Assembly: GCA_043228905.1 (NCBI GenBank)
Contig: JBHGNT010000017.1
Location: forward strand, 3,844,001-3,908,000
From: Azolla caroliniana
Taxonomy: Eukaryota > Polypodiophyta
Reading direction: 5' to 3'
DNA: 64,000 nt
A program made the translations under genes and the position numbers. A model generated the notes under the pieces. The model was not told where the DNA came from, searched no databases, and worked only from the letters and a program-made list of their open reading frames with translations. Below are positions 57,091-64,000 of this stretch, piece after piece. Position 1 is the first letter of the stretch; each line of letters begins with the position of its first letter.

Positions 57091-57467
57091 TCTTTGACTA
57101 CCTCTGGGTTGGAGGTTGGTGATTCCCAAATCCGATCAAGATTCTAGGGAAGTGACCAAGTTGGCTAATGAAAGGAAAGTTCATCACAAGACTTACAGAA
57201 GATCGGTGACGAGATAAGAAGTAGTATTGGATCAAATGAGTCCCCATTAGATTCACAAACAACATTCGCCAAGATAGCATGAGTGAACACCCACGAGGTG
57301 TCAGTGGAAGAAAAGAGGAGAAGAACTAAAGAAGTGGGTTCGTCAAAAAGACACAAGATCCGAGAGAAAAAGATGTGGGAAACAAAATAAAGATTTTCAA
57401 GAGAAGAGAAGACACTAAACCAAATTTCTTAGTGCATGAGGATGTATAACTTATTCTCATCATTTAA

Positions 57468-57890
57468 TGTCTTATGTCTATTTCCTGAACTCAAATGAGC
57501 AAGATAATTATCATGCATCACATGTAGCATATGTGTGCCAAATGAGAATCATACATCACATGCATTGTGAGCATCTATATAAAGAGAGGGAAGGGAAGCA
57601 TATAGGCATCAAATAATAAATCAAGATAACTCGTATGTGAAGTGTCTCATCTTTCAAAATTGAAGGCAAGGGTTTGAGCCGGAGGTTGGTAGAGATAAAG
57701 TATCATCTTTGCAATCAAGCATTGTAACTTTGGTAAAATCTTATATTCTCAATATAATAAAGCTTGTTCTTATCATCTACTCTTGCTTCTTGCATCATAC
57801 ACAATTTCTATCTCCTATCCATGCTTGTCTCTCTCCTTTTCGTTATGAACTCTCCTCCTACAAAACCGCAGGTGTTCGATGCATCTAGCA
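57468..57890 (+). repeat. Element F 3' LTR (approximate borders)
   Basis: Direct repeat of 44416-44920, about 80 bases shorter through small deletions. It keeps the TATA block (57576) and AATATAATAAAGC. It ends near GCATCTAGCA. Confidence 0.65.
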
Positions 57891-60598
57891 CAATCTTTTT
57901 TCAAATTGACTTCCTCTAGTTTGTCCTCCTCGGCACCCGATGCCACATTTATCATACTCTAATGATCAATTCTCACTATCATATTATATTGGCTTCCTCT
58001 AGTGTGTCCTCGACATCCAATCTATCAACAATTAGACCATGCCAATTTGTTCTTCTTGGTTTACCTCTTCAATGTTCTTGTTACCATGCATTTTCTATGT
58101 ATTTGAAAAGTATTCACTAAAACACATGAATTAATATAAATAAGTATTCACTAAAACACATAGTTCTATATTAAGAGACACTCACACAAGGATTGGGTGG
58201 AGGATGAGTTGTCGAATACGTGTATCCTCTATTTGTTAGTCTAATCTAGAAGCGCCATCACAATCTTTTCTTTGCGCTTAAAACAAATTATTAAAATTAT
58301 TGGTCACAACTATGACAACAAAGTTTGAACAAGCAATAACCTCTAAAAAGAATCATACTCAAAAAATGGGCTCACAAAGCTAGTTGTGTCCTCACAACTC
58401 CTTCGTTTGGATTAAATCTTATTTGAACTCAATCACATGGTGGTTTGGCTTAGCGTTGTGCAAATAATATTTCCATGACATGTAGGTTTGTGGCCTTGAG
58501 AGCTATGGGACTTGATTTCTAAAAATATCATAGAGATTATCAGATTTAGCAATTATTATATGCTTTGCCTATTCTTATGGCCTTCATATCCATGGAACAC
58601 ACCAATGATGCCTATCATAAGTTCATTGAAGATAGAGGTTGTTTGTTTGTTTGTCATGTTATCGCTTGCACGCAATATTACTCCATAATCATGGATATGA
58701 TGTTATTTCATCTTCCATTCCTGTTACTTTGGAAATAAAATGTGGGTGTGTTACTTTAAAACATTGACATCTAAATGGAATTTATTTTTGTATAATGATC
58801 GAGGAGGACACAATCACATACTACATGCACAATTCCTAAAGTCATTATGGTTATTATGTGGCAAATCTGGGCATCATTATACATGAGAATTTTGTCACTT
58901 GCAATGGATTTCCACTAAAGAAACCCAATTTTTACCCACCCCATTGAATAAATTAATGTTTGATCCCTTGCTAGAATATAGAGAATAATTGGCATAGACA
59001 AAATGGATTATTGTTTTATGGTTTCAATAGCGTCACAAATATGTAGGTTGAAATGAGATGTTATTCAACGATTTATTTAGTTCACAAAGGAGTTCTCTAT
59101 GTAACGGGTCTCACAACAATTTAAGGGGTTTACGTTGTCATATGATCCTTGCTACTGTAGTGGGGGCTTTTAATCCTGCATTGTTATGTTGTTTTAATAT
59201 ATACGGTATTTTTTCCAAAAAATATGGAGTTCTACGTTCAACCCCATATGTTGCACCATAGCATCCAGTAAATTAGTTAAATGAGTAAGATTTCAACCCA
59301 TGTGTACAGGTTGAGGTTACTAAAAATGCACAATCACTACTTGAGTACTACTAAAAGGTAAAAGATAAACTGCAAATGATGTGCGTCGGATATGATTGAT
59401 ACATATTATTTCATCAACGATAAATCAAGAGGGAAGGTAGCAATGAAAATTAAAGAGCATCATATGCATCCTGATATACAAAATATGAATGCAAATACAG
59501 CAATCTAGGATGTATCCACATGGGTGGGTAGTGAGAAACAAGTAGATGTTCTAAGGGTATGAAGAACAAAAAGAAATGATGAGATAGCACAGATTAGGTG
59601 TATATAGATTGTAAAGTCAGAATAACAAAACCATCTGAGAATAGAGGGATGGGAGGGTCTACCCTTCAGCAAGTAAAAGATTTTTGTCTCGAAAGAGCAA
59701 TTAACACTAACTAGCATATCATGAAGTGGGTCTTTGGAAGAAAAATCATATGTTGGGAATTCCTACCTCCCTATGTCTCTAGGAGATGTTGCTCTGTGGA
59801 GCACCAGCACCCTTTAAAGGTCTGGTTCTAGCTCTGCCAAACCATTTCATTCATAACAAATGTTCTTTTCAGTCAACATTGCGTAGGGAGACTTCACTCC
59901 CACCATGAAATTTAAATAGCCAATTTATATCTTAGCTAGGGTCATGCAGCTTAGTTATCTGATCATCAATCTCATGCTATGTGGCATAGACATGGTTAAT
60001 GCAGGAGGCACTAATCTCGAGTAGAAATTTCTTCTCTTCCTGAGGAAATTCATTAGTTTTCATAAATTTGATTCTGAAGGAAACTAGAGTTAGTTTAACA
60101 CAAATCAAAATCACATGAAAGGAATGATAAATACCAACCTTAACAAGAAATAAACATCTTACTGTATACATAAATTACTATCATTCAATGACACAATTAT
60201 GTGAACAAAGAAAGAGAACCTTAACCTCACAATGTCTCTCTGTAACAATTTGGCATTTCTGCTGCTCGACAATATTACAAAAAGTTCCTTTATACACATT
60301 TTTTATGTAACTCTCAAGGAACCCACAAGGCTGGGAAATTGGTTTATGATTGATGAGATAAACTAATAGAAAATCTCTAGTTTTTTATGGATGAAACCCT
60401 AGCTCATGTTGTATTGTAAGGTAAATGGAATGTATTATTATTATTTCTGGAGGAATCTAAAGGAGCATGAGCTTTTACGATTTCACGCATTTCATTACAC
60501 AATGTGAACACTAACCAAACATCTTGATCACTAAGCATATAAATTTATCATAAGATCCTACTGTGGAATTACGATGATTTGAAGTACGGCCTCTCTTT
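57891..60598. other. Intergenic region, no recognised gene
   Basis: 2.7 kb without a supportable gene. A plus-strand stretch near 58975-59120 reads VLWFQ and NEMLFNDLF in one frame and faintly resembles an L1 tail, too weak to call. The part nearest 60598 is the 3' flank of the methyltransferase gene. Confidence 0.5.
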
Positions 60599-62165
60599 TT
60601 ATTTCCCTTTTCCAGGCTTTGAGCCTTTGGGAGGGATTTTTGATGCATCCTGACATTGTGTGAAAAGATGAATAATGAGTTTACTCATATTTACATTGAA
60701 GCAACAAGACAGATGACACACTTATAGATGCATACTAACCTTTCTACATACATAAACATAGTGCAAATCAGAGCATTCTGGTAAGACTGAAGTGTCGATA
60801 CAATAGTCATCGGTGATCGAAAAAGGATCGGTCATATCCCAAGCACATTCCTCCAATTCTCGTTTCACACCTGGTTTGGCTATGGTTAAGAAGAACAAAA
60901 TGAACAAATCCCAATAAAATAAAATAAAATAAATAAAACAGAGCGTGAAAATCCAATATTAACAGCTTAATGAATTGGTGTACACAATCACTGACTTTGC
61001 ATAGTAGTATATAATTGATTCTTACGAAGTACGTGTAGAATGACCGTCCAGTTACATCCTTCAGTTATAAGATGTGGCATGCGTATACGTGGATCACCAT
61101 ATGTAATCTGGAACGTGAAACAGTTTCAAGAGTCTGAACTTACTTTCCATAACCTAAGTGCTTTTAGCATATTTTAGATTAGAAACACGTTTTTCTTTCA
61201 CTTTTGTTGTTATCTTTGTTAGGCCCCATATGTCCTAATGTTGTTTAGATACATTCATTTATCTTCCTTTCAACTAAATTCCACATAAAATGTTTACTTA
61301 TAACAAAACCACTTACCAAGATATAAACACCACCTGGCTTAAGCACCCTAATGACATTTTAGAAGAAAAGGCATGAGTTCCGCTGCTTTAAGGTATCTAA
61401 CCACAATAAAACTTGAACAAGTTAGGTTCTGATAGTGTTTTAACACCAACCTGCGAACCTCCTCTAGCATTTTTGCTGCACTCAAATGTGCACAAGTGCC
61501 ACACTGACAACACACAGAGAAATCTCAATATGAGTTAATCTTCTTTATTGACTATGATTGCATCAATAATCAAGTAGACTCATAGGCTTACCATGAGTGA
61601 ATCGAGCATACCTGTATATACAAGCATGAATTTATTACCATCTTGCAAGTTGTTGATTTTAAAAAACAACAAAAAAAATCATATACATATGCGTATGTAT
61701 GTATATATATCTATATTATGATGATGAAACCTTCAAATTGAATCGGCATACCTTTATCAATAACAACATCAAACTCATTGTTTGTCAAAGGTGACATATC
61801 TCGAACATCCATTGTCAGATCTAAAAGTTATTCATTAAAGTAGACCTATGATCTTTTTGATGATACATTCCTTGAAAGCGAATGAATTAAGCAAGGTAAG
61901 AGAGAGACAAAACTACATGCTTTGTTGTTTCTTCTAGAAAATAAACATATCATTGCCTCTGTTCTTGTTATAAAATAAAAACACAACATATTGTTCGACT
62001 AGAACAGGATATACTGAATGGGTCGCCCATATACCAACGATGAATGGATACATTTAAGTTGAGGAAAATCTTTATATTTTGACTGCATTGCAGCAATAAC
62101 AACTGACGAGATATCAATGTTAACAATTGCACAATAGCCATTGTTCACCATATCTTCAGACATAA
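60599..62165 (-). CDS. SAM-dependent methyltransferase (EEF1AKMT4/METTL13-like), 3' exons
   Basis: Eight exons on the minus strand: 62165-62052, 61820-61752, 61611-61592 (20 nt), 61503-61451, 61347-61317, 61107-61026, 60879-60740, 60649-60599. All are GT-AG and in phase, giving the last 185 residues. The 5' exons, with start and SAM motif I, lie beyond the window. Visible: IVNIDISSVVIAAMQSKYKD (motif II, binds SAM ribose), MDVRDMSPL, FDVVIDKGMLDSLMCGTC, EEVRRVLKPGGVYILITYGD, then IRMPHL. The C-terminus is Lys/Pro-rich (KGSKPGKGK). The family includes eukaryotic lysine methyltransferases acting on translation elongation factor; the plant substrate is not known from sequence. No lesion is seen in these exons. 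The exon at 62165 has a second copy upstream (see next entry). Confidence 0.9.
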
Positions 62166-62440
62166 CTGCAGATATGAAAGCACATGTATGAGAAAAAACT
62201 ATTTGGAAAGCATAATTAACCAACGGAAACATATGAGATCATCCAAATTCAGTAAGGAACAATTCCGAAATCATAAACGATCCAAATTAACAGGATCTGA
62301 ACGCCATGACTCGACAAAAGATATTTTACTCATAGGTTTGCTTTCTTGAAATTTTGACTTCTAGATTATTTCGTTTAATGCACATTTTAGTTCCATCCTT
62401 AAAGCCGTTGTGTTTGTGTATATCTCTATGATTCTCAGTT

Positions 62441-62871
62441 TAAGTTGAGGAAAATCTTTATATTTTGACTGCATTGCAGCAATAACAACTGACGAGATAT
62501 CAATGTTAACAATTGCACAATAGCCATTGTTCACCATATCTTCAGACATAACTGCAGATATGAAAGCACATGTATGAGAAAAAACTATTTGGAAAGCATA
62601 ATTAACCAACGGAAACATATGAGATCATCCAAATTCAGTAAGGAACAATTCCGAAATCATAAACGATCCAAATTAACAGGATCTGAACGCCATGACTCGA
62701 CAAAAGATATTTTACTCATAGGTTTGCTTTCTTGAAATTTTGACTTCTAGATTATTTCGTTTAATGCACATTTTAGTTCCATCCTTAAAGCCATTCATAT
62801 TTTTTTATCCACAAGGCATCCCACGTCCCAATGGTTGAGTTGTGTTTGTGTATATCTCTATGATTCTCAGT
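62441..62871 (-). repeat. Tandem duplication of a methyltransferase exon, donor lost
   Basis: 62441-62792 repeats 62055-62406 with no difference that I see. The tract GTTGTGTTTGTGTATATCTC that ends copy 2 (62836-62871) also follows copy 1 (62407-62438), where about 47 bases are deleted. Copy 2 keeps the acceptor (TCTGCAG) and the exon at 62551. Its 5' splice donor is replaced by ACTGAGAATC. Read through, it would add LRIIEIYTNTTALRMELK, then stop. It lies upstream of the real exon in the transcript, so it must be skipped for a full product. Confidence 0.85.
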
Positions 62872-64000
62872 TTTTTTCTTTTTGTGCCGACACACTCTAT
62901 CCCTTTTGGGCTGATTGCAGGATGTTTCTTCTTTTTTATGCATTTTTTTCTTTTTGTTTTCATTTATGATAATGAGAACCTTTACACCTCCCCTTCGACA
63001 AGTTACCAGTTACACCTTATTCTACTTCCTTAAAACTTGAAGTCGAGTGCATTTTTAACAAATCAGGCCCTAGGGTAGTGACATTACATATTTCTGACAA
63101 TAGTGAATTATGATCAAATTTCAGCTTCCTGTATTTGAGTCCAAACATGATAATAATCAATCACAATGCCTACTCTATTTGATCATAGATATGCACACTC
63201 CACTTGGCACTAACATTAAGTTCTAAGCAGTAATTTGTGCAAATACCACATTAACTAACAAAAATGGAGAGACAGTAAAACAAAAAATTTCAAAAGCAAG
63301 GGAAGATATTGAAAGAAATATGAAAATTTAAGAGTTCCTATCCCTTTCAGCAAGCTCGATAGAAGAATTATAGATGAAATTCTAGCATTTTGCTAGTGTG
63401 AAACATCAGATCATCAATCCATTTTCTCTCTCGGATGCAGTAGCCTCATCAAATGGGCCTTAAAATTCAACTGGCATGCATTTCAATACCTTATGGCGTC
63501 CTTGTAAGTAATCCTTTACAATAATGTCTACCACAACCTCTAAAGATGATGGTTTAAATCACATGTGTTTCAATACCTTGTCCATATCATCATAGATGAA
63601 ATTCTATGACTGTCTTCTACCACAGCCTCTAAAGATGATGCCCTCATCGAAGGATCAAACATTTCTATCAACTTTGTAATAAAGATATAGTCAAGTTACA
63701 AAACTCAGCATATGCAACAAATATCGCCTATCTTAAGAGTAAAAATTTCCACCAAGAGATGGCACAAAGAAGACAAATATTAAACCTACAAAAGCTCCAT
63801 TTACTAAGCCAAAAAAGAAGGCATTTGATTAAAAGAAGAAAACAGAGTCATAAGATCAAGAAATTGCAATAAAGAGGTCAATTCATTGACTGCATACATT
63901 TCAAAAGCTGAAAAACGATAGATTTCAGCAAAGTTCATCATAAAACTCATAGCATTTACGATCAAATAATGGAACAAAAGAAAGCTACTACACATTTGGA
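62872..64000 (-). other. Upstream intron or flank of the methyltransferase gene
   Basis: AT-rich sequence with no recognised exon. The missing first exons would be expected on this side, so this is probably intron or lies beyond the 5' exons. Two related pieces (TCATAGATGAAATTCTA, 63369-63600; CTCTAAAGATGATG at 63538 and 63626) suggest small internal duplications. Confidence 0.4.

Larger units (their letters stand above)
44416..57890 (+). mobile_element. LTR element F without pol, host of insertions E and D
   Basis: Direct LTR-like repeats at about 44416-44920 and 57468-57890 share GCATCACATGTAGC, the TATA block CTATATAAAGAGAGGGAAGG and CTCAATATAATAAAGCT. Between them is only a Gag-like region (56055-57090), split from its leader by elements E and D. 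With pol missing it resembles a large non-autonomous (LARD-like) element. LTR borders are approximate and no TSD was confirmed. Confidence 0.7.

Noticed and set aside
58208-58225. TTGTCGAATACG, like the start of the copia A LTR
   Set aside because: Only about 12 bases agree and nothing of the LTR follows.
58975-59240. Possible L1 C-terminal tail on the plus strand
   Set aside because: Only a few aromatic positions match, with stops and no zinc motif or tail.

Overview
The window is nuclear DNA of a land plant with a large, repeat-rich genome. Only two or three host genes are visible: a nuclear tRNA-Asp gene, an Aux/IAA auxin-response repressor, and the 3' part of a SAM-dependent methyltransferase gene that runs off the right edge. 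Almost everything else is transposable elements, many nested in one another. A non-seed vascular plant (for example a fern) is my weak inference. It rests on a DUF7869-type protein, an F-type Gag with a CIWCDNTEHLKRDC knuckle, and a Tf1/sushi-like chromovirus. No species can be named from the sequence alone.

Layout. 1-5.0 kb: decayed LINEs of two lineages (a plant L1 type with zf-RVT C-terminus, and a second type called LINE-X here), followed by an hAT-like MITE with an 8-bp TSD (5221-5721). 5.7-18 kb: the only low-TE stretch, holding tRNA-Asp (8186-8257), the four-exon Aux/IAA gene (10838-9272, minus) with a compound GT/GA promoter satellite, a 164-bp foldback and small tandem repeats. 18-26.5 kb: L1 fragments and a second LINE-X copy that was split first by a solo LTR (TSD TGAGC) and then by a complete Ty3 chromovirus of the same LTR family (20222-26141, TSD AAACC). 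26.5-30.4 kb: a copia 5' relic, a copia LTR piece, and a DUF7869 gene with a possible RNase H-like acidic triad.

30.4-41.3 kb: copia element A, interrupted by copia element B (33846-40277, TSD AAAGA). B itself carries a 1-kb foreign segment. 41.3-44.2 kb: truncated copia C on the minus strand, abutting a LINE-X reverse transcriptase fragment. 44.4-57.9 kb: a pol-less LTR element F that holds two head-to-head copia insertions: E (44964-50620, minus, TSD GCGTT) and D (50630-56049, plus, TSD TGATG). E contains a B-family solo LTR (48072-48932). D is nearly intact, with one nonsense codon and LTRs differing by four substitutions plus one 27-bp repeat unit. 57.9-60.6 kb: no recognised gene. 60.6-62.2 kb: methyltransferase exons, one of which has been tandemly duplicated without its splice donor.

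The elements do not act as one pathway. They record successive insertion and decay, and most premature stops are C-to-T type changes in CG or CHG context. The most unusual signals are the Ty3 element's 12-nt match between its predicted RNA 5' end and the primer-binding position (self-priming instead of tRNA priming), the DUF7869 gene, the GA/GATA tails of the L1 family, and the D/E insertion pair nine bases apart.
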